Part shown: one piece after another, positions 41,424 to 50,249 of the stretch
Layout of the letters: each line of letters begins with the position of its first letter
Position numbering within the stretch: position 1 is the stretch's first letter
Program-made: the position numbers and the translations under genes
Assembly (NCBI RefSeq): GCF_001700435.1
Contig: NZ_LYPC01000026.1
Location: forward strand, 283,945 to 347,944
DNA: 64,000 nt
Reading direction: 5' to 3'
DNA from: Paenibacillus pectinilyticus
Lineage (GTDB): Bacteria; Bacillota; Bacilli; Paenibacillales; NBRC-103111
Notes under the pieces: generated by a model
The model's input: only the letters and a program-made list of their open reading frames with translations
The model's database searches: none
What the model was told of the DNA's origin: nothing

Positions 41424-43040
41424 ATGTTTAAACTAGTCATTGTGGACGATGAACCGACAGTTCGTTACGGGTTGAGTCAGTATTTTGACTGGAAGGCCTA
41501 TGGCATTGAAGTTGTAGGCGAGGCGGATGATGGTGACGTCGGTCTTGAGGTTATTGAGCGTGAGAAGCCAGATATTGTCCTAACGGACGTGCGAATGCCG
41601 AACATGGATGGGATCCAAATGTCTAACCAATTAAGTGAACAGTTTCCTCATATCAAAATTGTGTTCGTCAGCGGACATGACGATGCGGAATACTTGAAAT
41701 CTGCGCTGAAAGTTAAAGCAGTTGACTATATGTTCAAGCCCGTCAATCTGGGTGAGTTAACGATTGTGATTGAGCGATTGGTAGACATACTCCATGCGGA
41801 GAGGCAAGAGCGCAAGCTGATTGAGGACATGCAGGTCAAGCTAATCGAGAGCATGCCGTTACTCAGAGAGAAATTCCTGATGTCACTGATTAGAGAAGGA
41901 ATTATGTATCCATCACGTGTACAGGATCGGATCAACTTCCTTGGCTTAACGCTTCCGTTGGAGGGGGCGTACTGGGTCATTGCGATTCGCATCGACGACG
42001 CCACCGAGATCGCCCAAACCCGCTCCGAAAGGGATCAACAGCTGCTCTCCTATTCCGTTCTTAATATTGTTCAGGAGCTAATTGAGCGACATATAGGCGG
42101 ATATGTGTTTGAAAATCAAATTGGTGAATTCGTCGGCATCTTACGCATGACGGAGGAGGAGGATCAGGAGAACCTACTGTTCACCTTGGCGCAGGAAGTT
42201 CGTGAAAGTCTCCATAGCTATTTGAAAATTAGCGTTACGATCGGTGTAGGTGAGCGCATTTCCAGACTTGCCAGCTTGCCGCAATCGTACACACAAGCGA
42301 AGGAAGCCGCTGACCAGCGCTGGTTTCTTGGTAAGAACCAAATCATCTCCATGGATAATTTGGAGCAGGATCAGGAGAGTGTGTACCGTTTTGATGTTTC
42401 ACAGCAAGAGCGCATGGTTTCCTCATTAAAGTCTGCGGATTCCGAGAAAGTACGAGAGGAGCTGCGTGAAGTTTACAGCGGCCTCTCTCGCAATCGCACG
42501 AATGGCATTGCTTATGGGCGCAACATCAGCCTGCAGCTGCTCTTACTCGCGAGCCGCATTCTTCTGGAGCTGCATGTTTCGAAGCAAGATCTCGAGGCCA
42601 AAGAAAACGAGCTGATGGCAAGTGTATTTCAGCAAGAAACGTTGCGCGACTTACGGGGGCTCGTCGAATCTCATCTGCTTGAAGTGTGTGAACGCATCGG
42701 TGAGAAGAGGAACGGGAAATCGAAGAATGTGATAGAACGCACACGTGCGATCATTGATACACGTTTTGCAGAGAATCTGCAAGTGGGTGATATTGCGACG
42801 GAAGTGTTCCTGTCTACGACGTATTTATGTTTGCTTTTTAAGCAGGAGACGGGTGAAACCATTAATGAATATATGACCAAAGCCCGCGTCAATCAAGCGA
42901 AAATGCTATTGAAGGATCCCGCCAATAAGTTCTATGATGTGTGCTATGCGGTGGGGTATTCAGATCCTAGTTATTTTAGCAAAATATTCAAGAAATACAC
43001 GGGATACACACCGAGTTCCTATCGGGAACAAGTGATGTAA
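41424..43040 (+). CDS. Response regulator, YesN type
   Basis: DNA-binding regulator of 538 aa: receiver domain with D8-D9 and phospho-acceptor D55 in LTDVRMPNMDG, a long middle region, and a C-terminal AraC double helix-turn-helix ending YSDPSYFSKIFKKYTGYTPSSYREQ. GGGAGG precedes the ATG. The cognate kinase starts 16 bp downstream. Its own promoter shares a direct repeat with two nearby promoters, suggesting autoregulation and a local regulon. Confidence 0.93.
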   Translation: MFKLVIVDDEPTVRYGLSQYFDWKAYGIEVVGEADDGDVGLEVIEREKPDIVLTDVRMPNMDGIQMSNQLSEQFPHIKIVFVSGHDDAEYLKSALKVKAVDYMFKPVNLGELTIVIERLVDILHAERQERKLIEDMQVKLIESMPLLREKFLMSLIREGIMYPSRVQDRINFLGLTLPLEGAYWVIAIRIDDATEIAQTRSERDQQLLSYSVLNIVQELIERHIGGYVFENQIGEFVGILRMTEEEDQENLLFTLAQEVRESLHSYLKISVTIGVGERISRLASLPQSYTQAKEAADQRWFLGKNQIISMDNLEQDQESVYRFDVSQQERMVSSLKSADSEKVREELREVYSGLSRNRTNGIAYGRNISLQLLLLASRILLELHVSKQDLEAKENELMASVFQQETLRDLRGLVESHLLEVCERIGEKRNGKSKNVIERTRAIIDTRFAENLQVGDIATEVFLSTTYLCLLFKQETGETINEYMTKARVNQAKMLLKDPANKFYDVCYAVGYSDPSYFSKIFKKYTGYTPSSYREQVM

Positions 43041-43056
43041 AGAGAGTAGGCCCATC

Positions 43057-44937
43057 ATGTACCTCAAGAATCGAAGATGGACGTTTATTTCAATGATAGG
43101 CAAGGGCGTCCTGGCTGCGAGGCTTTGGCTGATCGCCTATGTGGTGTTAATTCTCATACCCGCTTCCATTTTCTTATATGTTTATTCCCAACGATACTCG
43201 CACATTTTGGAAGACGAAGTGACACGTTCTATGCTTCAAACGCTGAAGCAGGCTGAAATTAACTTGGATCATCAATTTGGGTCCTTAAGTGATACGTCGA
43301 ATACGATGTTTTTGAACCCCAAACTCTTGCAATATTTAAGTAATTCCATTCCATACAGTGAACAAATTGATGCCTTGAAAGAACTCCGCTATTTGATGGA
43401 TAACGGTCAAACCAATTCAAATGTGTTTCGTGTACGCTTATATGTGGATGAAAGTAAGCTGTTTTCCCATGAAAGAGTAAACTTCTTCCCAAAAGACACC
43501 CTCAAGACACGCCCGTGGTATGAAACTGTTATTAATGCGGGGGGGCGGTTGGTTTGGACAGGCGTTTATAAGGAAAGCTTTATCGATCGTGAGGATGCTT
43601 ACATTTACTCAGGTATTCGCCTTCTTCGAGATCCAGACCATTATGATAACCCATCGGGCTTTTTATCCATCGACGTTGATGCGAAGACACTTGAGAATAC
43701 ATTATCAACCATCGTATTGAATAAAGATCAACGTGTCTTTATGATCGCGCCAGATGGTACGATCGTCTTTCATAAAGATGAGTCATTGCTAGGCAAGAAG
43801 CTGGAATCGGAGGCGGTTTTGCAGGCAATTGCTACAAACAAGGAAGGTGTGTCTCCGATTGTCGAAAACGATAATCAACAATACGTGGTTTATACGACAG
43901 TGAACGCCACAGGGTGGAAGCTAGTAGCAGAAGTGCCGAAGAAGGGAATCAATTCACGGGCCACATCACTAAATCAATTTTCGAGTGTAGCTACTTTAAC
44001 AGGGGTGACGATACTATTCCTTATCCTTGTTTTCATTCTTTTAGCGTTTATCGTTCAAGGGATGAATCGCCGAGTTCAGACAGTAATTAAAGTCATTAAA
44101 CGCGAAGGAGTAGCAGGTCTGGAAGAAATGTCTGTCACACCGGATGGCGATTTTAATTTTTTGGAAAAAAGTGTTGATCATCTTATCCATCGCGTGAAGG
44201 ATTTAATGGAGGAAACCTATAAATCTAAGGTGCAAGAGCGAGAGGCTCAATTACGAGCCTTGCAGGCACAGATTAATCCCCATTTCCTCTACAATACATT
44301 GGATACGATTAATTGGATTGCCATTGGACATAAGGCACATGATATTAGCCAAATGATTGGCGGTTTAGCTCGCTATTTTAGGCTTAGCTTGAATAAGGGG
44401 AAAGATGTCGTTACGGTTACGGATGAGTTAGAGCTCGCCAAGGTATATTTGGAAATTCAGCAGACACGGTTTCCCAAAAGCTTTGAGTTCGTGTTTGATT
44501 TAGCAGGGAAGGAGGAATCAGATGGTGTCCAGAATGAAGGACTACAATTAGATTCCTATGTAATCCCCAAGCTCACTTTGCAGCCAATTGTAGAAAATGC
44601 ATTACTCCACGGTATACGTAAATCAAAAGGGAAAACGGGTAAGATTACAATTCGTGCTTATATAGAAGGGGAGGATCTATTCTTGTCAGTAACTGACGAT
44701 GGCATTGGTATGGATCCTGATTTTGCCCAATCTCAGCTCACGGAACCTAGACCCGTGATGCGAACAGATGGTTCTGGGAGCTCCTATGGATTATATAATG
44801 TGAATGAGCGCATTCGTTTATTTTCAGGAGAAGCTTACGGACTGTGCATACATTCACAGCCTGGGGAAGGGACTACGATTACAGTACGTTTCAATGTCAG
44901 CGCAACTAAGAGAAGCAGCAGTAGTTTAAACGAATAA
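43057..44937 (+). CDS. Sensor histidine kinase, YesM type
   Basis: Membrane kinase of 626 aa, partner of the preceding regulator. It has an N-terminal membrane segment, a ~270-residue extracellular dCache-like sensor, a second segment (FLILVFILLAFIVQG), a HAMP-like linker, a PF06580-type kinase domain with H409 in NPHFLYNTLDTINW, and an HATPase with VENALLHG and DDGIGMD. The extracellular sensor probably reads a carbohydrate or its binding protein. The operon ends here; the next gene has its own promoter. Confidence 0.93.
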   Translation: MYLKNRRWTFISMIGKGVLAARLWLIAYVVLILIPASIFLYVYSQRYSHILEDEVTRSMLQTLKQAEINLDHQFGSLSDTSNTMFLNPKLLQYLSNSIPYSEQIDALKELRYLMDNGQTNSNVFRVRLYVDESKLFSHERVNFFPKDTLKTRPWYETVINAGGRLVWTGVYKESFIDREDAYIYSGIRLLRDPDHYDNPSGFLSIDVDAKTLENTLSTIVLNKDQRVFMIAPDGTIVFHKDESLLGKKLESEAVLQAIATNKEGVSPIVENDNQQYVVYTTVNATGWKLVAEVPKKGINSRATSLNQFSSVATLTGVTILFLILVFILLAFIVQGMNRRVQTVIKVIKREGVAGLEEMSVTPDGDFNFLEKSVDHLIHRVKDLMEETYKSKVQEREAQLRALQAQINPHFLYNTLDTINWIAIGHKAHDISQMIGGLARYFRLSLNKGKDVVTVTDELELAKVYLEIQQTRFPKSFEFVFDLAGKEESDGVQNEGLQLDSYVIPKLTLQPIVENALLHGIRKSKGKTGKITIRAYIEGEDLFLSVTDDGIGMDPDFAQSQLTEPRPVMRTDGSGSSYGLYNVNERIRLFSGEAYGLCIHSQPGEGTTITVRFNVSATKRSSSSLNE

Positions 44938-44947
44938 CTAAATGCTT

Positions 44948-45008
44948 AGGATTGTACCAGAAATAGAAGCATTGCCATCTACACTCGATATTGGCGCTTC
45001 GATATAAT
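44948..45008 (+). promoter_or_regulatory. Promoter with direct-repeat activator site (P1)
   Basis: TATAAT (45003-45008) with a poor -35, preceded by ATTG...ATTG direct repeats 20 bp apart around ACCAGAAAT and by CCATCTACA. The layout matches P2 and P3 of the same cluster. Confidence 0.55.
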
Positions 45009-45074
45009 TGTCTTGATAGAGGTGTTGGCGTGATGAACAGCATCTTTCACTAACTTGATGAGAGAAGGGTGAAA

Positions 45075-46349
45075 ATGGGTAACCAACAATCCAAAACTTA
45101 TGATTTTCAGAGACAAATCGAAATGTACGATGCAGCGGATATTGTTGTCATTGGCGGGGGGCCAGCTGGAACTGCAGCTGCTATTAGTGCGGCAAGACTA
45201 GGGAAGAAAGTCATTTTATTGGAAAAATCGGGCCAGTTAGGAGGCATGGGGACGCTCGGAAACGTAAGTATTTTTATGCCGATTGGCAATGTAACCGGTA
45301 TTTACCGAGAGATGATCGCGGAAGCAATGGCTGAGCATTTGCCTAAGGATCACGACGTGTCCATCGCCCCGCAATATTCACCTTTCGTATTAAGACAATA
45401 TTTGAATGAGAAAATGAAGAAGGAAGGCGTACAGGTTATTTATCATGCGGAGTTTATTGGCACCGTGAAGGAAGATAGATGCCTAAAGGCTGTTATCGTA
45501 TCGACACGAGAAGGCTTAAAAGCATTCGAAGGCAAGCAATTCATCGACTGTACGGGAGATGCAAGGGCTGCATTGGATGCTGGGGTTCCCTATAAGTCAG
45601 GAAGAGATGAAGACGGCATGACTCAGCCTATGACGTTGATGTTTATGATGCAAAATACAGGTAAGCCTGTTGCACAAATGTTGCCTGAAGGTTGCTACCG
45701 GTACGAAGAAATATCCGATTTGCCCCAAGGGCGCCGTTTATATTGGGAGCGGAACAACGATGGCACACTGCTTGTGAATATGACACGTGTCAAAGGAAAC
45801 GGAGCTAAGATCGAAGACGTCAACTATGCGGAGACTGAGGCGTTGAGGCAAGTGTTTTCCGTCGTCAATTACTTACAGCGGAACGGGTTTGAAACCTACG
45901 CCCTCTCGCATGTCGCGAATCAAGTTGGTGTTCGGGAAACGAACCAGATTCAAGGTCTTTACACGCTAACGGAGCAAGATGTAGTGAGTGGGACACGCTT
46001 TGCGGATGTTGTTGCCCAAACGAATTACGAAATCGACATCCATAGTCCTGACGGTCAAAAAACGACAGATGAGCGCGAGGTCGATGGCTATGACATTCCA
46101 TACCGTTGCATGGTAACCGAGCAGCTGGATAATCTACTGGTAGCGGGACGCTCGATTTCAGCTACACATGTGGCAATGTCCTCGATGCGCGTGCAGGCGA
46201 CTTGTTACGCGCTGGGCCAAGCGGCAGGAATTGCGGCATCTCTCGCTGCAGAAGAAGCATGCCCGGTACGAGAGATTTCGATCGAAGCGCTTCACAACGC
46301 GCTAAGCAACCAAAATGTTGTCTTTTATAAGCAAGCTTCCTATCAATAA
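45075..46349 (+). CDS. FAD-dependent oxidoreductase (FAD_oxidored, PF12831-type)
   Basis: Flavoprotein of 424 aa, paralogue of the one at 38612-40024. It has the dinucleotide motif VVIGGGPAGTAAAISAARLG, the loop ILLEKSGQLGGMGTLG, and the closing region NLLVAGRSISATHVAMSSMRVQATCYALGQAAGIAA. ATG 45075 follows AGAGAAGG by about 6 bp; a GTG at 45069 overlaps that site. Monocistronic, between the YesN/YesM pair and an Lpl-type importer, with a promoter resembling both, so it probably belongs to their regulon and acts on the imported sugar. Confidence 0.9.
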   Translation: MGNQQSKTYDFQRQIEMYDAADIVVIGGGPAGTAAAISAARLGKKVILLEKSGQLGGMGTLGNVSIFMPIGNVTGIYREMIAEAMAEHLPKDHDVSIAPQYSPFVLRQYLNEKMKKEGVQVIYHAEFIGTVKEDRCLKAVIVSTREGLKAFEGKQFIDCTGDARAALDAGVPYKSGRDEDGMTQPMTLMFMMQNTGKPVAQMLPEGCYRYEEISDLPQGRRLYWERNNDGTLLVNMTRVKGNGAKIEDVNYAETEALRQVFSVVNYLQRNGFETYALSHVANQVGVRETNQIQGLYTLTEQDVVSGTRFADVVAQTNYEIDIHSPDGQKTTDEREVDGYDIPYRCMVTEQLDNLLVAGRSISATHVAMSSMRVQATCYALGQAAGIAASLAAEEACPVREISIEALHNALSNQNVVFYKQASYQ

Positions 46350-46364
46350 TAATAGTCTTAAGAC

Positions 46365-46401
46365 AAGCCGCCTCTGTAAGAAAGAGGTCGGCTTTTTTTT
46401 C
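46365..46401 (+). terminator. Intrinsic terminator after FAD oxidoreductase
   Basis: Arms AAGCCGCCTC/GAGGtCGGCTT with one bulge, followed by eight T residues. Confidence 0.88.
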
Positions 46402-46413
46402 GCGAAAGATCAT

Positions 46414-46474
46414 AAGAATGCACCAGAAACAGAAAGATTACCATCTACAAGCGGCCTCTGGTGATCGATATAAT
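46414..46474 (+). promoter_or_regulatory. Promoter with direct-repeat activator site (P2)
   Basis: TATAAT (46469-46474) and upstream CACCAGAAAC, ACCATCTACA. Over 53 aligned bases it is identical to P1 at 38 positions by hand count, without gaps. Confidence 0.6.
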
Positions 46475-46505
46475 TATCCTATAAGAACACGGAGGTGAGC
46501 CATTC

Positions 46506-47474
46506 ATGCGCGTAACACTGACAGAGACTGAACGAACAACAGTTGCTCACGCCAAGCCAAGAACAAAAGGCAGCGGCCGTTGGAAGCTAATTGTGACCAA
46601 TTATGATTTATACCTATTATTAGTGCCAGGGATACTATTTTTGCTTTTATTCAAATATGCGCCTATGTATGGGATTGTCATTGCTTTTCAAGACTTCAAT
46701 ATTTTTGATGGTTTTATGGGAAGCAAATGGGTGGGATTGGATCAATTTGAGAAGCTGATTCATTCGGAAGAGTTTTATCAGGTTTTCAAAAATACCTTGT
46801 TAATCAGCGTTTATAAAATTGTGCTTCTTTTTCCGATTCCGATCGTTATCGCGCTTTTCTTAAATGAGGTTCGAAAGGCAATCTTTAAGAAGACGATTCA
46901 AACAATCATATTTCTTCCGCATTTCTTATCATGGGTCATCATATCTGGTTTATTTATCAATATCTTGTCCCCTTCGGGCGGTTTAGTGAATAACGTGATT
47001 CAGTGGTTTGGTGGGACACCGATTTCCTTCTTTCTAGACAATCATTTTTTCCGAAGTGTGGTCGTATTTACAGCAGGTTGGAAGGAATCGGGCTGGAATG
47101 CCATTATCTTTATTGCAGCTATCGCAGGTATTGAGCAGGAACAGTATGAGGCTGCTTCCATTGATGGTGCAGGCCGCATCAGACAAATGTTTCATATTAC
47201 ATTGCCAGGTATTGTGCCAACGATTGTGCTGATCTTAATTTTACGTATGGGCTACTTGCTTGAAGCCGGTACGGAACAAATTCTGACCATGTACAACTCA
47301 GTCGTCTATCAATCCGGTGATGTCATCGGTACATTCGTTTACCGTCAGGGGCTTGGTCAACAGGATTATAGCTTTAGCACAGCAGTCGGGTTATTCAACT
47401 CTCTTGTTGGATTTATCCTAATCGTGGGCGGTAATGAACTTAGTAAAAAGCTGATTAAGCGAAGCATATGGTAG
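46506..47474 (+). CDS. ABC sugar permease, LplB-like
   Basis: First membrane subunit of an oligosaccharide importer of the LplABC/YtcP type, 322 aa, with six hydrophobic segments, the start motif YLLLVPGILFLLLFKYAPMYGIVIAFQDF typical of LplB, and the EAA loop YEAASIDGAGRIRQMFHITLPGI. GGAGGTGA precedes the ATG. Followed by an LplC-like permease and a binding lipoprotein; no ATPase gene, which fits this class (shared MsmX/UgpC-type ATPase). Confidence 0.93.
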   Translation: MRVTLTETERTTVAHAKPRTKGSGRWKLIVTNYDLYLLLVPGILFLLLFKYAPMYGIVIAFQDFNIFDGFMGSKWVGLDQFEKLIHSEEFYQVFKNTLLISVYKIVLLFPIPIVIALFLNEVRKAIFKKTIQTIIFLPHFLSWVIISGLFINILSPSGGLVNNVIQWFGGTPISFFLDNHFFRSVVVFTAGWKESGWNAIIFIAAIAGIEQEQYEAASIDGAGRIRQMFHITLPGIVPTIVLILILRMGYLLEAGTEQILTMYNSVVYQSGDVIGTFVYRQGLGQQDYSFSTAVGLFNSLVGFILIVGGNELSKKLIKRSIW

Positions 47475-47489
47475 GAGGTACTGAAGACC

Positions 47490-48365
47490 ATGCATAAAAA
47501 AACACTTAGCGATTGGACTTTTGACATCTGTATTTATCTCGTTCTACTGCTCTGCGGCTTAGCGACATTGCTGCCATTAGCGAATATTTTATCCAAAGCG
47601 ATTAGTGATGAATCGGCGGTGATATCTGGAAAAGTAGGGATTTTCCCAATCGGTTTTCAGCTAGATACGATGAAATATGTGGTGTCCTCCAGTCAGTTTC
47701 TTCACTCCATAGGGGTATCTATCCTAATTACCGTTGTAGGTACTGTGCTTGCAATTGTGATAACGGCACTTACAGCGTATCCATTGTCGAAAAGACATCT
47801 TCCCGGTATTTCGATTATTATGGTGCTATTTATCTTCACGATGATGTTCAATGGCGGTATTATTCCGAATTACTTGCTGATGAAGAAACTACATTTAATC
47901 AATAGCTTATGGTCGCTAATGCTGCCTGCATTGATTAGTGTGTTCAATATGCTAGTTATCAAAAGTTATTATGAATCCTTGCCAGAGGCACTTGAAGAAT
48001 CAGCCAAAATGGATGGCGCTCGTAATTTTACAATTCTATTCCGAATTATTCTTCCCCTAAGTGTTCCAGTTATTGCGACCATTGCTCTTTTCTATGCAGT
48101 CTACTTCTGGAATGACTTTTTTAATCCGATGCTTTACATCAATGACGCTGGCCTTAAGCCATTGCAGCTTTATTTGCGCGATATTGTCATGGATGCAGAC
48201 AGCTCTAGTGCTGTAAACAAAAGTGTTGACGATATGATGAACGTATCACCGGAAGGTATTCGCGCTGCCACTGTCATTGCATCGATCATTCCGATGCTGC
48301 TCGTGTATCCGTATTTGCAAAAGCATTTTGTCAAAGGTGTACTTATTGGATCTGTAAAAGGGTAA
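47490..48365 (+). CDS. ABC sugar permease, LplC-like
   Basis: Second membrane subunit, 291 aa, with the CUT1-type segment LPLANILSKAISDESAV, the motif MMFNGGIIPNYLLMKKLHLINSLWSLMLP and EAA loop LEESAKMDGARNFTILFRIILPLSVP. TAGGAGGT precedes the ATG, 15 bp after the LplB-like gene. Forms a heterodimer with that protein. Confidence 0.93.
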   Translation: MHKKTLSDWTFDICIYLVLLLCGLATLLPLANILSKAISDESAVISGKVGIFPIGFQLDTMKYVVSSSQFLHSIGVSILITVVGTVLAIVITALTAYPLSKRHLPGISIIMVLFIFTMMFNGGIIPNYLLMKKLHLINSLWSLMLPALISVFNMLVIKSYYESLPEALEESAKMDGARNFTILFRIILPLSVPVIATIALFYAVYFWNDFFNPMLYINDAGLKPLQLYLRDIVMDADSSSAVNKSVDDMMNVSPEGIRAATVIASIIPMLLVYPYLQKHFVKGVLIGSVKG

Positions 48366-48369
48366 ATTT

Positions 48370-48409
48370 GCATTAACCGCCTATGATGCGAGCATCAAGG
48401 GTTTAATGA
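48370..48409 (+). other. Intercistronic stem-loop
   Basis: An imperfect hairpin (CATTAACC/GGTTTAATG region with inner GATG/CATC) lies between permease and binding-protein genes and may raise expression of the latter by stabilising its mRNA. Confidence 0.35.
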
Positions 48410-48442
48410 TATATTAAACACAAGACTTAGGGAGGTTTACAC

Positions 48443-49996
48443 ATGTTAAAAAACAAAAAAGTGATGCTAGTAGCTGTTGCAGCAAGCTTATCTGTAACAT
48501 CTCTTGTCGCTTGCTCTTCCAAAAGTACAAATACAGGAAGCAGCACAGCTCCAGCAAGTACAACAACGGCTGTAGCTACTGCTTCAGCTGGTCCAAAGCC
48601 AGAGTTGAAATCGCTTCAAATTTGGCAAAAGGATGATTACAACACGTATCCCGTTGCTAAATACTTAGAACAAACAACAGGGTATAAAGTGCAATATGAT
48701 ATGCTGCCACAGGACAAGCCGCAAGATAAATTGAACATCTTAATTGCTTCCGGCGAACCCTATGACGCAATTACAACAGCAGGCGGTACAGATTTCAAAG
48801 CGTTATATGCCGATTATGCGAAAAAAGGGGCTTTAACGGACTTAGGGCCGCTGATCGATAAATATGGACCCAATATTAAAGCTGCTATAGACCCTGCTGC
48901 CCTTGAGGCTGCAAAAGTAGATGGTAAGCTTTACGCAATACCAACTACAACGATCTCATTTGTAGGTGAAAGCTTATTCATACGTCAAGATTGGCTTGAC
49001 AAAGTAGGAATGCAAGCGCCTACAACAACAGATGAGCTTGTTGCTGTTCTTAAAGCCTTCAAAGAGAAGGATCCTGGCGGAAACGGAGATAAAAATATTC
49101 CATTTACCGTACGAGGGGATGCTCCGCTCATTCCTAATATTATCGGTGCGTTCGGTATACCTAACGTTTGGAATGACTTAAACGGCAAGCTAACACCTCG
49201 AATTTTAGACCCTGGATACAAAGATTATGTAAGTTTTGCTTCTGACCTTTTTAAACAGGGCTTGCTAGATAAAGAGTTCGCAGCTAACAAAGATGCTACC
49301 GCTAAAGAGAAATTTACAAGTGGAAAAGCAGGTATGATTTTGCTTCACTGGGCTGACATACCTACGATTATGGATGCCTTGAACAAAAATATTCCTACAG
49401 CTAAAGCTAATTATATCCCGGCATTAAAAGGGAAAGACGGAAAAATTGGATTAGGCGCTTCACAAGGTTTCGACCGGATTACGTTTATTCCCAAAGCTTC
49501 TAAACATCCGGAAGATGCAATCAAATGGATGAACGCCAAGCTGGAGAAAGATACATTCAGAACGATGGCAATTGGTGAGGAAAATAAGCATTACACGTTA
49601 AAAGATGGCGCTTATACGCCAATTCAACCCATCTTTACCGATGAGCGAAATCAAGCCAACAACTTCTTGACGGGTACGGATGATAAAATCTACCCGACTT
49701 ACTGGCAAGCACGTGTGCGTAAAGATATGCGTTTATTCGATGGTTGGAACTTCATGAATACCATTCAACCAGCGAATACTAGAATTAAGGATCCGTTAGG
49801 TTTTGCTCCTTTCTTACCGGAGTTTTCGAAGAACTTCGCACAACTGAACACGATGGTTGGAGACTATACGACGAAGTTAATTTTCGGAGTTGAACCCATA
49901 ACAGGTATCGAAGCATTCCAACAAAAATTCAAATCATCAGGCGGAGACACAAGTTATAAAGAAGTAAACGATTGGTACGCAACTGTGAAGAAGTAA
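48443..49996 (+). CDS. Extracellular solute-binding lipoprotein, LplA-like
   Basis: Substrate-binding lipoprotein of the importer, 517 aa. Lipobox LVAC, Ser/Thr/Ala-rich linker, then a two-lobe domain with KYLEQTTGYKVQYDMLP and the typical family segment LFIRQDWLDKVGMQAPTTTDELVAVLKAFKEKDPGGNG. Size matches the LplA group, larger than CUT1 maltose-type binding proteins. Likely binds an oligosaccharide released by secreted glycanases. Its promoter is that of the operon (P2). Confidence 0.92.
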   Translation: MLKNKKVMLVAVAASLSVTSLVACSSKSTNTGSSTAPASTTTAVATASAGPKPELKSLQIWQKDDYNTYPVAKYLEQTTGYKVQYDMLPQDKPQDKLNILIASGEPYDAITTAGGTDFKALYADYAKKGALTDLGPLIDKYGPNIKAAIDPAALEAAKVDGKLYAIPTTTISFVGESLFIRQDWLDKVGMQAPTTTDELVAVLKAFKEKDPGGNGDKNIPFTVRGDAPLIPNIIGAFGIPNVWNDLNGKLTPRILDPGYKDYVSFASDLFKQGLLDKEFAANKDATAKEKFTSGKAGMILLHWADIPTIMDALNKNIPTAKANYIPALKGKDGKIGLGASQGFDRITFIPKASKHPEDAIKWMNAKLEKDTFRTMAIGEENKHYTLKDGAYTPIQPIFTDERNQANNFLTGTDDKIYPTYWQARVRKDMRLFDGWNFMNTIQPANTRIKDPLGFAPFLPEFSKNFAQLNTMVGDYTTKLIFGVEPITGIEAFQQKFKSSGGDTSYKEVNDWYATVKK

Positions 49997-50026
49997 GGGA
50001 AGGCCTAATAATTCGAATCTTAGGAA

Positions 50027-50055
50027 GAGCCAAGAGAAATCTCTTGGTTCTTTTT
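50027..50055 (+). terminator. Intrinsic terminator after first Lpl-type operon
   Basis: Arms GAGCCAAGAG/CTCTTGGTTC with loop AAAT, then TTTTT. Confidence 0.92.
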
Positions 50056-50135
50056 GTTCTTCTTCGTCCAACCGTCAATAAGACCTTAGAAAGTTTGTGC
50101 TTAGATCAGCTTGATGCGACTTTTCACGCTCCCCC

Positions 50136-50163
50136 ATGACAAGCCGCAATTTTGTGATATAGT
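50136..50163 (+). promoter_or_regulatory. Promoter of membrane AraC regulator gene
   Basis: ATGACA (50136-50141) and TATAGT (50158-50163) spaced 16 bp. Confidence 0.55.
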
Positions 50164-50178
50164 AGAAGAGGTTGCTTT

Positions 50179-50192
50179 TGAAAACGCTTTAT
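50179..50192 (+). promoter_or_regulatory. cre-like site
   Basis: TGAAAACGCTTTAT matches TGWAANCGNTNWCA except for the last two bases. Just past the promoter, fitting CcpA roadblock repression. Confidence 0.45.
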
Positions 50193-50249
50193 ATTGATGT
50201 TGCCGCAACTATCTGCCCGCAACTACCCCACCTTGCAAGGAGGTGTTCC

